Assembly (NCBI GenBank): GCA_027924585.1
Contig: BSBM01000092.1
Span: 9,951,001-10,015,000, forward strand
Direction of reading: 5' to 3'
Origin: Larix kaempferi
Taxonomy: Eukaryota > Streptophyta > Pinopsida > Pinales > Pinaceae
DNA length: 64,000 nucleotides
Shown here: positions 24,201 to 35,954 of the stretch, piece by piece
Layout of the letters: every line of letters begins with the position of its first letter
How positions within the stretch are numbered: position 1 is the stretch's first letter
Translations under genes and position numbers: made by a program
The notes under the pieces: model-generated
Databases searched by the model: none
Seen by the model: only the letters and a program-made list of their open reading frames with translations
Told to the model about the DNA's origin: nothing

Positions 24201-24479
24201 GTCACCTTCTTCTACATGGAATTTCCCTTGTAGTTGTTGAAATGCCTCCTTGAAGTCCTCATCTTCTGTGTATTCCTTCTTGTATGCATCATGGGTAAAA
24301 GGTTCCATGTGCATAAGATTTTCCAAAACTATAATATTATATGTAGGTGGCCTTGAGACCATGTTTTCCAACTTTTCCACACCTCCCTTCTCATACTTGA
24401 TGATTAGATGTAATTGTTGTAAGAATCACATCCACTTATAATGTCTAGTCTATTCTAGATTACTTTGGGCCTGCAAATA

Positions 24480-25990
24480 TTATAGTGGCTGGTAATCAGT
24501 CTAAAGGATGGTCTCCTTTCCCATCATATAGTGCTTCCACTTCTTAACAAATTGAAGTAGGGAATAGAGATCCTTATCATAGGTAGGGTATTTTAGGAAT
24601 CCTCGATGAATCATTTCAGAATGATAGCATAAAAAACTTCCTCCTTGCTTCAAAACCACTCCCATGGCATACACACTTGCATCTATCTCCAATTCAAGAG
24701 GCTTCTCCAAATTAGGAAATGCAAGGACTGGTGCTTGATTGATCTTTCACTTGAGCTCTTCAAAGGGTTTTTGTTGATTCTCACCAACTAGAACGCCTTG
24801 TTGTTGGTTTTTATGTCATGGAGGGGTGAAACCACAGTAAAAAAGGAAGCTATGAACTTCCAAAGGTATTGACCCGCCCCCCAAAATATCCTAACTTTAG
24901 TGACATTATAGGAGTAGGCCACTTAGTGGTGGCCTCCATCTTTGTAGGATCAATCTTAAGTTCTCCTGCACCAATCACATACTCCAAATACACTAATGAC
25001 TGTTGAGAGAACTCACATTTCTTCAACTTAGCCAGCAATGGTATTTTTTCAAACTCTCTAACACCTACTTGAGATGTGAGATGTGCTCTTCCTAGGTAGC
25101 ACTATAAACCAGTATGTCATCTAGATATACTATAAAAAATGAACCTAACAAAAGGGAATAATACATCATTCATCAAACACATAAATGTAGTTGGTGCATT
25201 GAATAAGCCAAATGGAATTACTAACCATTCATATAGACCTTTCCTAGCCTTTAAGGAAGTATTCCAGGTGTCTTATTCCTTCATTCGCACCTGGTGGTAT
25301 CCCAATCTGATATCCAACTTGGTTAAGTGCTTAGCATGTAGAAACTGACCCAACAGATCATCAATCCTGGGAAGTGGGTACTGATTCTTGAGTGTGATAC
25401 AGTTCAATGCTCTGTAGTCGATGCACATCCTCCAAGTTCTATTCTTCTTGGCACTATAATTATAGGTGACCCACAAGGTGAGGTGCTTGGTCGGATCACA
25501 CCCTACTCCAACAACTACTACAACTGCTTCTTCACTTCATCTTCTTCTATGACAAAATATTTGTACAGTCCGATGTTCTGTAATGGAGAATCAAGCAATA
25601 AATATATCTCATGCTCCACCTCCCTCTTAGGAGGTAGTCCCTAAGGCTCCTAGAATAATTCTCTGTATGCCTGCAAAAGGATCTCCAACTGATGATTATG
25701 CTCTTTGGTACATATCTCCAAGGATGCCTTCACTTTTATCGATTCACCTTCTTGTTTATTTTCCATCCTTGATCAAGTGGTATTGGTTGGATATCCTTAT
25801 GAATTTAACATCCCTCATATACATGTAGGGGATTCCAAACACTACACCAGAAACATCCAGGGGTACTATGTTTATCTCCACTTCATCAACATACTCTGCA
25901 CTTATGGAAAACTCAATCTTACATTGTTTCGCGACTTTGTGTTCTGCATCCTTATTCACTCATACCAATAGGTAAGGACTGGGATGATCA
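24480..25990 (-). pseudogene. protease, RT and RNase H remnants of the chromovirus element
   Basis: 25756-25959 reads VAKQCKIEFSISAEYVDEVE, PLDVSGVVFG, YMRDVKF and NQYHLIKDGK, typical of the end of a chromovirus protease and linker. 25273-25476 reads WRMCIDYRALNCITLKNQYP, then LTKLDIRLGYHQVRM (RT palm, first Asp). 24850-25038 has KKCEFSQQSLVYLEYVIG. 24501-24710 has LEIDASVYAMGVVLKQ, the RNase H start, with HRGFLKYPTYDKDLYSLLQF. Pieces lie in different frames separated by stops. The YxDD region around 25060-25270 is scrambled. Confidence 0.78.
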
Positions 25991-26199
25991 TGTACTTCCA
26001 ATCCAAGCTTATGTACAAGGTCCTATACTATGATGTTTTCCTACGAACCAAGATCGAATAGAGCGTCGATCTTGGTCTTATTAACCTGCATCTTGACATG
26101 GAAGAGTTTGTTCATCTCTTTCTCTTCCTTAGTATGAATTCTACTCAAAATCACCTATTTCTGCATTGTGGTACATATAATCTTTTCATCCACATCCAA

Positions 26200-26790
26200 G
26201 CTGATTTCTAACTCCTTGCTTGAATCCATGGATAGAAGGTTCTTCTTCTTGGCATCCTTCTTGTGGTTCTTGTGTTTTGATATTTTTCTTCAGTGTGACC
26301 ATCAATGTTACAATGGTTGTAGTTTTTCATATCCTTGCACTGATGTGATGTGGCTGTATTCTTCTTCTTCTTTCCATTTCACTTTTTCTTCTCCTCCTTG
26401 GTATCATCTTGGCTCTCTTTATGTTTTGAACCACTTGGTTGTCCTTTCTTCTGGTCGATGTTTTCTAGGTATCGTGCTTGTGCACATGATTCATCAGTTG
26501 ACCTGGGATTGAAGAGAAGCACATGCCTCTGTATGTGACTATGTAAACCCCCAATATACTTGAGAAATACATCTGGGTTCTTGGGTGAGATACCCAGCAT
26601 GATAGCTATCTTCTTGAACTCAGTGGTGTATTCTTGCACACTCTGCCCTTGCCTTTTTCTGAAATAATTCCAATGGATCCACTAGTCCTCTACATACCTG
26701 ATAGGGTAGAACTGGTACTTGATGAGGGTTTTAAATTCCTCCCACTTAGTTACTAGTGGATCACCCTCCATCTTAAGTGCTTCCACGTGG
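26200..26790 (-). pseudogene. gag remnant of the chromovirus element
   Basis: The open block 26379-26639 reads VQEYTTEFKKIAIMLGIS, LKYIGGLHSHIQRHV and FNPRSTDESCAQARYLE, the wording of the capsid C-terminal half in this group. Downstream, in other frames, a decayed CCHC-like HCNIDGHTEEKY lies near 26300. Upstream, TKWEEFKTLIKYQFYPI is readable near 26730 before a stop. Confidence 0.75.
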
Positions 26791-27313
26791 ATTTCCCACC
26801 AAGTTAATGCAGGCCATCTAACTTCAGTAGGGAAAATGAGATATTTTGATCCTTGGCTATTTGACGGATGTCAAAATAAACCTCCAATTGTTGCAACAAA
26901 TGATTAATTTTTAGAGCATAAATCTCACCTTGATATGGCTTGATGTCAACTTTCACTTCCATCTTGACGAGAGACTAGGAGTGAATATTGGTACTGCAAC
27001 TCGGCTTATCTCTCTCAATCTCTTTTGTTGGATCCTTTTATAGGTCACTTTTATCTTTCAATTTCCCCTGAGATATGAAATCTGAGTTAGATCCTCCAAA
27101 ATCCCTAAAAGGTCCGAACTTTCTCTCCAGATCCTCCATGGGGATTGACATGTTACGTGAGATATAGGCGACTTGTATTTCTAGTTTTGAAAATCACTGC
27201 TTATAATCATATGCTACTCCTTGAACATAATTGTTATCCATGGATAGGGTTTAAATACTTTTTTCACCAACTACTGGATGCTACGACTACCCACATAACC
27301 CTAAGAAAAATTT

Positions 27314-27324
27314 CTCTGATACCA
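27314..27324 (-). promoter_or_regulatory. primer-binding site, initiator-Met tRNA type
   Basis: The minus strand reads TGGTATCAGAG three bases inside the 5' LTR. It matches the complement of the plant initiator tRNA-Met 3' end and fixes the element's direction. Confidence 0.85.
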
Positions 27325-27327
27325 ATA

Positions 27328-28214
27328 TGATCTGTAAATTGTCTTGGATATTCCATTGGAATAGTTCATCACAACAAATATTACAACTTAGTTCTTTTTT
27401 TATTAGCTTATTTTTATTGAATATCAATTAAATGGAATTGGAACAAGAATAACTAGAGAAAATAAGTACACAAACCACACAATAACAAAATATATACCCT
27501 AGGAAAAATCACTATGAGGAAAAACCCATCCAAAAATGAGGACTATGCCTTACTCTTTATGTCAAATTGAAAATACAAAAGAAAATGGTACTCTCTATGG
27601 AGTTACCTATGACCCTATGGCCATAATGGATACTACAAGGTCTTTTATCTCCTATGTTCTACTCTGAAATCCACTCCCATGTTGTTTCTCAACTATGGAA
27701 CAATACAATACATCAAAAGAATGGAACCCCCTTCTTCTCCTTACGACTCGATATGTAACATGGAACAATAGCTTCCTAGGGTTAATTGTAGGGTTTTTGC
27801 ATACCTAAAATCTTGATTAGGGTTAAGGTTTTGGACCTTCTATAATGCTCTTGAAATCCCACACGTGACTAGAACCACATGTGTAAAAAATGAGAGAGGA
27901 CATGGAATCCATTCGGTACCATGCTGGTCAACTGGATAGGTTAACTTGCAGGAGGCATAACTTTTGCATACGGACTCCGTTTGAGGTGATTGTTGGACCA
28001 TTGGAAATTTATCAGAGTGTAAAATCACATGAAAATACATATAACCCCCCAAAAAACTGTTTATACCCTCAAGCAGGCCTCATAATTTTCTAGATCCAAA
28101 ATATGCAAAATGAGACCTTCCCATAAAACGTGCCCTATAAGCCAATTCATCTAATATTTTGACCCCAAAAGCTCCAAATAGGTGAAAAATTATATATTGA
28201 TCCATTTTGGATCA
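27328..28214 (-). repeat. 5' LTR of the chromovirus element
   Basis: 887 bp, TGATCTGTAAA at one end and TTTTGGATCA at the other. It aligns along its whole length with 21875-22775 with many substitutions. Confidence 0.85.
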
Positions 28215-28860
28215 TTCTTGGAATATTCAACTAGCATGCACTTTGAGATTACTTTTCTTATTTAAGCATGCGCATGAGTTTTAGGAAATTGGCATTTGAC
28301 CTTTTGCTACCATGCTTGTCTTGGATTTACCTTGTACATGCACACCTGAGAGCTTGATATTTTGGACATCTATATTTATGTGGGCATCGATATTTCCACA
28401 ATGATTAATCATTATGCCATATTTCTAGAATTTTACTTTGTTGGAGTTTAGAAATAACCCAACATTTTAAGTGGACACTTTACCCATCATCACGGGATCA
28501 AAATGAAGTTGTAAAATATAGAAAAGAATGTGGTTGGATATATGGCATAAGAGAGAAAAATATTTGTTAGGGATAAGATACAAGTAATTAGTCATTAGAG
28601 TAAAAAGTCAAAATTAGAGGTTAACAAATATGAACTATAATTGAAACAATTGGAAATAGAATAATTAAAAATTAAATAAAGATAACAATGAGTAGATATG
28701 AGAAACCACAAAAAGAGTAGAATGCTTAATACAAATAAGAATAGGTGAAGGATTGAAGTATAATTTGGAAATTATATAACTTGAAAACTAGGTTACGAAT
28801 GGTATTAGTTAATTAAATAAAGAGGGGATGTATCTACAAGAAGCTTCCTTTAGTGTTGAG
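28215..28860. other. no gene recognised
   Basis: AT-rich flank between the chromovirus element and the copia element. No coding signal. Confidence 0.5.
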
Positions 28861-28865
28861 GTCAC

Positions 28866-29544
28866 TGTTGATGTATATGTAACTTCAGAATGTATTTCAT
28901 ATATATATTTATTGTACTCCTATAGAGATGTATTATTCCTCTATACGGAAGTGTTTGTATTCCTATAGAGATGTTATTATTCCTCTATACGGAAGTGTCG
29001 TCATTTATATTGTAAGTGTTGTAACTTATACTTGATGGGTTATTAGACCACCTTGTTGGGGTCGGCCCTGTATAAGTCATGTGGGTCAAAGGGTTATTAG
29101 ACCACCCTATTGGGGGTTGGCCATGTGGGTCAAAGGGTTATTAGACCACCCTATTGGGGGTCGGCCTAGTCAACATTATGTTATGTGGTTAAGTTAAGGC
29201 CGACCTAGTAAAGGTTATTAGGCAAGTCAAGTCAAGTATAAATAGAGTGCGAGAGGCACTCTATTTGATCATTCTATTCTCTCTCACACTCTTTGGAGAG
29301 TGGTGCACATGTGAAGGAGGAGAAGCTGCTTCTAGGAGATGTCTATATCTTATGCTTGGGTTGTATCATTGCTCTATCTATCTCTGAGGAAGTTATTGGG
29401 GGTTTTCACCTTTATGGTTTTCCCCAAGTAAACTCTATGTCTCTTGTGTGCTTGCATTATTGTGTCCATGATTGATATGCTGTACATGTTTTTCTCTCAG
29501 TTAAGATACTAGATCATATTGAAGTAAATTATGAAAAATTAACA
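28866..29544 (+). repeat. 5' LTR of the copia element
   Basis: 679 bp. It contains an internal tandem duplication: GGGTTATTAGACCACC followed by a GGTCGGCC-type hairpin-like stretch occurs three times, but fewer times in the 3' LTR, explaining the length difference. Confidence 0.92.
29237..29244 (+). promoter_or_regulatory. TATA box in copia 5' LTR
   Basis: TATAAATA, followed about 30 bases later by a pyrimidine-rich CTATTTGATCATTCTATTC stretch suitable for transcription start. The same arrangement is at 35640-35647 in the 3' LTR and at 51308-51315 in the related LTR, so it is conserved. Confidence 0.75.
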
Positions 29545-29556
29545 TGGTATTAGAGC
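29545..29556 (+). promoter_or_regulatory. copia primer-binding site
   Basis: TGGTATTAGAGC directly abuts the LTR. It differs by one base from the initiator-Met type TGGTATCAGAGC found in the related copy at 51617. Confidence 0.88.
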
Positions 29557-32340
29557 TAGCTTGAAAGAAGGCATGGTATGGCATGCATGACACTTGTTGC
29601 ACTTACGATGCCAGGGCTTGATATAGCAAAAACCAGTCATCATAGCACTTTCGCTATAAATCCATTTTGGCAAATTTTTCGGATAAGAAAATTTTACAGG
29701 TCGAAGATCAGATCCCCATGTACCTTCTGTCCAAAGGAAAACTTCTAATTCGTTGTACTTTGTGTTTTATGATCTGTACAATCTAGGATTTCAACCTCTT
29801 CTAGATCTGAGTCATAAACATGTGACCTAGGAAAAAAGGTCATAACTTGGGCTAGGAAGATCCAAATCAAATTTCGTAAAAAGTGATAGGTAGTGCATAG
29901 AATTTACTTTCTCAGGTAACTTGTTCAGAGGCTGAAACTGAACCAGTTACATGTGGCACACCGTACAAGTTCACTCTCATGTTTTATCCCATAAACAGGT
30001 CACGTTGCGACACTTGGAATAAATCTATCTCAGAGAATCCATTTGAGTTCATACCTATGGGGTTGGAAATATAACAGGTCGGGCTACCACAAGTAGAAGT
30101 TTTAGACCCTTTGGATTAGAAAGTTTGGAGGTACACCAGAAACAATCAGGTACATATTTATGTCAAAACATAATTATTTTTGAGCACCTTCATTCATGGC
30201 TTTGGGAATTTAGGGTTTCGGAGAAAGATGAAATTTTTGTAATCAGAGACCATGGATGAATGCTACCCATAAAAATCAAAATTTAGAGACCAATATCATA
30301 ATTTTTGGTTGGGCAAAAGGTCGGGATTGATCAGACCCTAGTTCGGGACTTTGATCGGAAAAGTGGAAAATTAGGGCTTCTGCAAAAATGGGAATTTTTG
30401 AAATCTGTGACCACGGCTGGAAGCTCATTAGAAAAATAGAAGCTTAGAGCTTTGGATCGAACCTTTTGATTGGGCAGAAGGGTGGGCTTTATCAAACCCT
30501 ATTTCGGGGTCATGTCTAGTGAATCTGGAAGTTTCAAAGGCAAATTTGAGGGGTGAAACTTTGCAGTTTTCAAATTCTGAGTATACCGGCTTGATCAGCT
30601 CATCAAGGCTTATCTTTCTATCCTTTCAGAAGTTTGAATTTTTAGGGTTTCTCTGACAAAACCTAATCCAGCTCCAGATCCAGTTCCTGCAAATCAAGTG
30701 GATTGGGTTAATCCTAGAAGAGAATGGATTGGTCACCTGCATAAGTGAAGAAGTTCCTATTTCAGAGGGAGATGAGGCTAAGGCCTTACATAAGAAGATT
30801 ACAAAGCAATCTCGATAGGTATGACTCATACAGGTATGTTTCGAATTCTATTCATAATTAAGTTTATGATATGTTTGTCTTCATATTATTACGGTTAGTA
30901 CAATCTTGGTTATTTTTAGACTTGTTGTATCACCTTAATAAAATTATGAATGCATGATAGAAGATATTCATTAATTAGGGTTTTTGACACTTATGATTGT
31001 ACTAATGCATTGTGATGTTGTATGAGGTTGATGTTTTCCACTAACATTAAAGGTACATCAAGAAAGACAAACCATGTTCTAGTTCAAGAACATATGACCA
31101 TGGTGACATGAAGACAAAGGTTCATCCATTGCCATGGATCACATAGAAGATCTACTTACGAGGTATGTATAACTTGGTTCTACAATGGTTAACCTATGAG
31201 ATATGCAGGTAACTAGCACAAGTCATTGAAGAAAACAAGAAGACATTATGCAGGTATGTTAGACATAACTAGCTAGCATGCTAATCCAGGTATGTTTTTC
31301 CTATATCAAGTTAGAATCCTATCTTGTGTTAGGATCTCTTATATAAGTATACATGGCATGATTGATAATGATTATTTATGAAGTTAAAAATTTAAGTAAT
31401 CCAGGGTTTATGCATATTATGTCTCTTACCTTGATTGATGATATGAATAACCAGAAAAGTCTTTTGGTCAAATATGAATATGCATGAGTAAGAGAAGTCT
31501 TACTTAAAACATTGAATGCTAACACTTATTATCTGTGTTTGAAATGATCATGACTATACATGTTTAAGATTATTGTAGTATTGAGATTATACTAATGAAT
31601 GTATGATTATGTATGAGATCTCAAGGATATCACAACAATGATACTTGTAAGCATGCATAGTGATCGAGGATGGATATAAGTTCAAGGATAGGTAATCCAG
31701 GAAGCAAAGATCAAGAGGGAGCACACTCCAGTAGTTTCTGAAAGGATGCAGATATTCAGAGGAAATCGACCACTTCTCACAATCCACATCAGAATGGAGT
31801 TGCAAAGATTTAGAGGGAGTCCACCCAACAACCAAACAAAGATAAGTATTTTAATTGTCATTTATTACATATTTGTTTGTTTAAATAATGTTGTTCAATG
31901 ATGTATATGCTTATGTTCCTAGACTTAGGTTGCGTATTATGCATATTAGAATAATTGCATTAATGAACATAATACTACTAATATGAATGTGATGGGTAAG
32001 TGGCCTATGGCACTGTACAACATTCCATTGCTACTTATCTAGAATGAAACCTCTTTTCTGACATGTTGGGAGTAGTGCAAACTCTTAACAATGTTCTGGT
32101 AGAGATTGGAAGGCATCTAGAAAGTTACAGGATATGGATGAATGTTGTATTGAAGCATTGGCTAAAATAATTGCATGATTGTATGACATATTTCTTTATG
32201 TGTAAGAATTTGTTCTGAAAACTATGAGATGTTTCTAATCATGCAATTTAACTTGTTCTGTAGGAAGATAGTATACCTTCACCTACAAAAGAAGGACTAC
32301 AACATTTGTTCCATCAACAAAGATATCTATTGAATATATT
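29557..32340 (+). other. long non-coding leader of the copia element
   Basis: About 2.8 kb with no long frame where gag, protease and integrase would be expected. It is recognisably homologous to 51629-53760 (shared words such as CTTTCGCTATAAATCCATTT and CACATAGAAG). CAGGTATGT-like 5' splice-site words occur repeatedly between 30817 and 31290. It may be a processed leader or a replacement of the coding region. Confidence 0.65.
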
Positions 32341-33818
32341 GAAGATATTGAAGTTCCCAGGATCTCGGATGAAGTAATGGAAGAATGCCATGATCAGTCG
32401 ATCATGAAGAATGATGTTTGGGATGCAGTCCCAAGACCTGAAGGGAAGTCTGTTGTGACTTCCAAATGGATCTATAAGATCAAGCATGTTGCAGATGGTA
32501 GCATGGAGAAATACAAAACGAGGTTTGTAGCTCGTGGCTTCTCCCAGAAAAAGGGATTGAGTATGAAGAGACTTCTACACCTATAGCTAGGCACACTTCC
32601 ATCAGATCAATACTTGCTTTGGCTGCAGCGATGAAATGGAAGATACAACAGATGGATGTCAAGACAACTTTCTTAAATGATAGTGTATGTGGAGCAGCCA
32701 CTTGGTTTTGAGACACATGACAGGAAGTCATATATGTGCAGAACTTGGTATGGTAGGATAGACATATTTCTATCCAGTTTGGACTTTACCAAGAGTAAAG
32801 CGGATTCCAACCTTTACTACAAGGTTGAGGAGGCAATCCAATGATACTACTTTTGTATGCGGATAACCTGTTTGTTACAGGTGAGGATAGATTGATTGCC
32901 GACATGCAGCAGAAGCTTGCTGCCAAGTTCGAGATGAAGGAATTGGGGATGATGCACTATTTTCTAGGCATGGAGGTGTGGCAGAGTACAGATGGAATCT
33001 TCCTTGGACAAGGGAAGTATGCAGTAGAGATCCTCAAGAGGTTCGGGATGATGGACTATAAGGCCATGGCCACACCTATGGCATCGAACCTGAAGCTTCT
33101 ATGTGATGCTTCATCTGATCCGGTTGATGTCACGATGTATCGTCAAATGATTGGGTCCTTGATGTACCTGACAAACATGAGACCAGATATTTGCTTTGTG
33201 GTGAACACATTGAGCCAATTCTTGACGGATCCGAGGAGTGTTCACATGGTTGTTGTAAAGCATATTTTGAGGTACCTGAAGGGTATAGTTGATTATAGGC
33301 TCAAGTATGATGCAAATCAAAATTTTAACCTGCAGGATTATGTTGATTTAGATTGGGCAGGTAGTGCTGCAGATAGGAAGAGCACTTCTGGGTGCTGCTT
33401 CAGTATGGGATCAGGTGTGATCTCTTGGTTTAGCAGGAAGCAGTCCTGTGTAGCACTGAGTACAGCTGAAGCAGAGTATGTTGCAGCTTGTTCAGCTAGT
33501 TGTGAGGCAGTATGGCTTCGGAAGCTACTGTGTGAGTTATTTGATCTCTCGCTGGAGGCTACTGGTATCTTTTGTGACAACCAGAGTTGTGTGAAGTTGT
33601 CTGAGAACCCGGTGTTCCATGAAAGGTCGAAACACATTGAGATCAAATATCACTATATCAGGGATATGGTACAGAGAGGAGCAATGAAGCTCTTGTATGG
33701 TGCGACAGATGAGAAAATTGCAGATGTGCTGACGAAACCACTAGCCAAAGTGAAGTTCGAATACTTCAGAGGGAGGCTTGGTGTTCTTCAGATTGATGAC
33801 ACTTTGAGGAAGATGTGA
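32341..33818 (+). pseudogene. copia reverse transcriptase and RNase H
   Basis: 32377-32586 starts the RT: NDVWDAVPRPEGKSVVTSKW, YKIKHVADGSMEKYKTRFVA, RGFSQKKG. A frameshift near 32560-32580 and a damaged stretch to 32840 follow; pieces like MKWKIQQMDVKT are readable. The frame 32841-33818 is open for 325 codons: LLLYADNLFVTGED (normally YVDD; the second catalytic Asp is Asn here), YFLGMEVWQS, LMYLTNMRPDICF, then RNase H with DWAGSAADRKSTSGCC, ALSTAEAEYVAACSA, FCDNQSC and HIEIKYHYIRD, ending TLRKM. The RNase H residues look intact. The broken RT makes it inactive. Confidence 0.9.
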
Positions 33819-33935
33819 TGGAGACATTTTGCTGAAGCCATTCCAAGCATGGTGGAAGGAGGGTCCTTCACATGGCTATGGATGTAAGTGTTGGATGATG
33901 AGCATCAGGATGATTTTCTAGTTTCTGCTCTGTAT

Positions 33936-34135
33936 GATCAGTTGGATCATTTATGTATGTATGCATCATGTTGGATGTTGGACATGATTAGTTGGATCAT
34001 TTATGTATGTATGCATCATGTTGGACGTTGGATATGACCAGTTGGATCATTTAAGTATGTATGCATCATGTTGGATGCTGGATATGATCAGTTGGATCAT
34101 TTGTATGTATTTTGTATATGCATCATGTTGGATGC
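33936..34135 (+). repeat. 50-bp tandem repeat, 4 units
   Basis: Units start at 33936, 33986, 34036 and 34086, exactly 50 bp apart. Core: GATCAGTTGGATCATTTATG then TATGCATCATGTTGGATG. More degenerate GATCA/GGTAGAT copies continue to about 34360. It lies between RNase H and the 3' LTR of the copia element. Confidence 0.9.
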
Positions 34136-34510
34136 TTGGACCATGCATCTGTATATGTATCAGGAGGATACGTTGTATGATCAGGTAGATCATGTATGTT
34201 GATATGTATCTGGTAGATACATTGTGTGATCACGTGGATCATGTATCTATGTATGTATCAGGTGGATACATTGTATGATCATGTGGATCATGTATGATGA
34301 TACGTATCAGGTAGATACTTGGTATGCATAAGGTAGATGCATTGTATGATCATGATGATAATGTATGACGAGCTTCAGGATGTTGCTCCAGATATCATGC
34401 ATCAGGACGATGCAGTGATGATGATCAGGATGATCATGTGTACATCAGGATGCTATATGGTGAGTATCAGGTTGATACTCTGTGGCCATGGAACAGGTTG
34501 TGCAGATGAG

Positions 34511-35085
34511 CATGTAAGTAGACCTGGGAGATCTGGACAGGATGAAAACGGCCTCAGATGCTCTTTCGAGGCATTGCTCTGGGATGGCATGTAAGTAGAC
34601 CTGGGAGATCTAGACAGGATGAAAAAAGCCTCAGATGCTCTTTTGAGGCATTTCCATGACCACATGTAATAAGTCCTGGAGATCTGGATAGGATGAAAAA
34701 GGCCTCAGATGCTCTTTAGGGTTCTTGCTTGGCAAGACACTCTTTTAAGGTTTTGTGGTGACCACATGTAATAAGTCCTGGAGATTTGGACAGGATGAAA
34801 AAGGCCTCAGATGCTCTTCAGGGTTCTTGCTTGGAAAGACACTCTTTTAAGGTTTTGTGGTGGGGGGGTCACATGTACTAAGTCCTCGAGATATGGACAG
34901 GATGAAAAAGGCCTCAGATGCTCTTTAGGGTTCTTGCTAGTCAAGAGACTCTTTTAAGGTTTTGTGACAGTCACATGTAATAAGTCCTGGAGATTTGGAT
35001 AGGATGAAAAAGGCCTTAGATGCTCTTTAGGGTTCTTGCTAGTCAAGAGACTCTTTTAAGGTTTTGTGACCCACGTAATAAGTCC
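34511..35085 (+). repeat. 75-105-bp tandem repeat, about 7 units
   Basis: CATGTAATAAGTCCTGGAG-type unit starts are at about 34511, 34588, 34663, 34765, 34870, 34974 and 35071, each followed by GACAGGATGAAAAAGGCCTC and AGATGCTCTT. The later units gained a TTCTTGCTTGGCAAGACACT insert, lengthening the period from about 76 to about 104. Confidence 0.9.
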
Positions 35086-35315
35086 CGAGGATTCCACAAT
35101 ATGGCCAGTGATGATGAAGACCTGTAGGTGGTGGGCCTACATCTAGTATGAAAAAGGATTAGCTCTGTAGAACTTCCTATGACGAGTAGATTCAGAGATT
35201 GATTGAGATAGCAACAGCAATGACGATGACGATGATTCGAGGATGATGCATCGATGACGTTGATCCAGAGAAGAAGACTTGTGCTAGATGATCTGTGTCG
35301 AGAAATACCTTCCTA

Positions 35316-35327
35316 GTTAAGAGGGCA
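35316..35327 (+). promoter_or_regulatory. copia polypurine tract
   Basis: GTTAAGAGGGCA directly precedes the 3' LTR, at the place where plus-strand DNA synthesis is primed. Confidence 0.6.
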
Positions 35328-35954
35328 TGTTGATGTATATGTAACTTCAGAATATATTTCATATATATATTTATTGTACTCCTGTAGAGATGTATTATTC
35401 CTCTATACGGAAGTGTTTGTATTCCTATAGAGATGTTATTATTCCTCTATATGGAAGTGTCGTCATTTATATTGTAAGTGTCATAACTTATACTTGATGG
35501 GTTATTAGACCACCTTGTATAAGTCATGTGGGTCAAAGGGTTATTAGACCACCCTATTGGGGGTCGGCCTAGTCAGTATTATGTTATGTGGTTAAGTTAA
35601 GGCTGACCTAGTAAAGGTTATTAGGAAAGTCAAGTCAAGTATAAATAGAGTGCGGGAGGCGGGAGGCACTCTATTTGATCATTCTATTCTCTCTCACACT
35701 CTTTGGAGAGTGGCACACTTGTGGAGGAGGAGAACCTGCTGCTAGGAGATGTCTATCTCTTATGCTTGGGTTGTATCATTGCTCTATCTATCTCTGAGGA
35801 ATTTATTGGGGTTTTTCACCTTTATGGTTTTCCCCAAGTAAACTCTATGTCTCTTGTGTGCTTGCATTATTGTGTCCATGATTGATATGCTGTACATGTT
35901 GTTCTCTTAGTTAATATCCTAGACCAGATTGAAGTAAATTCTGAAAAATTAACA
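35328..35954 (+). repeat. 3' LTR of the copia element
   Basis: 627 bp, TGTTGATG...TTAACA, followed by GTCAC. It differs from the 5' LTR by a few substitutions, loss of repeat units, and a local GGGAGGC duplication near 35655. Confidence 0.92.

Larger units (their letters stand above)
21875..28214 (-). mobile_element. degenerate chromovirus-type Ty3/gypsy element (Tekay/Del-like)
   Basis: A 6.3-kb element on the minus strand with about 0.9-kb LTRs (21875-22775 and 27328-28214). Inside the 5' LTR is an initiator-Met primer site, and next to the 3' LTR a clean purine tract. From right to left are gag, protease, RT, RNase H, integrase and a chromodomain-like tail, all with many stops and frameshifts. 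The LTRs differ far more than those of the element at 5212-18045, so this copy is older. No target duplication is clear (left flank CTTCG, right flank TTCTT). Assignment to the Tekay/Del group rests on gag and protease wording. Confidence 0.85.
28866..35954 (+). mobile_element. Ty1/copia element without recognisable gag and integrase
   Basis: LTRs at 28866-29544 and 35328-35954 (TGTTGATG...TTAACA) are flanked by the perfect 5-bp duplication GTCAC (28861-28865 and 35955-35959). An initiator-Met primer site follows the 5' LTR. The internal 2.8 kb after it shows no gag, protease or integrase. RT and RNase H remain at 32341-33818, followed by two tandem-repeat blocks and a purine tract. Either the 5' coding part was replaced, or this family is a non-autonomous derivative. 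The partly matching copy at 51032-54350 favours the second. Confidence 0.92.
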
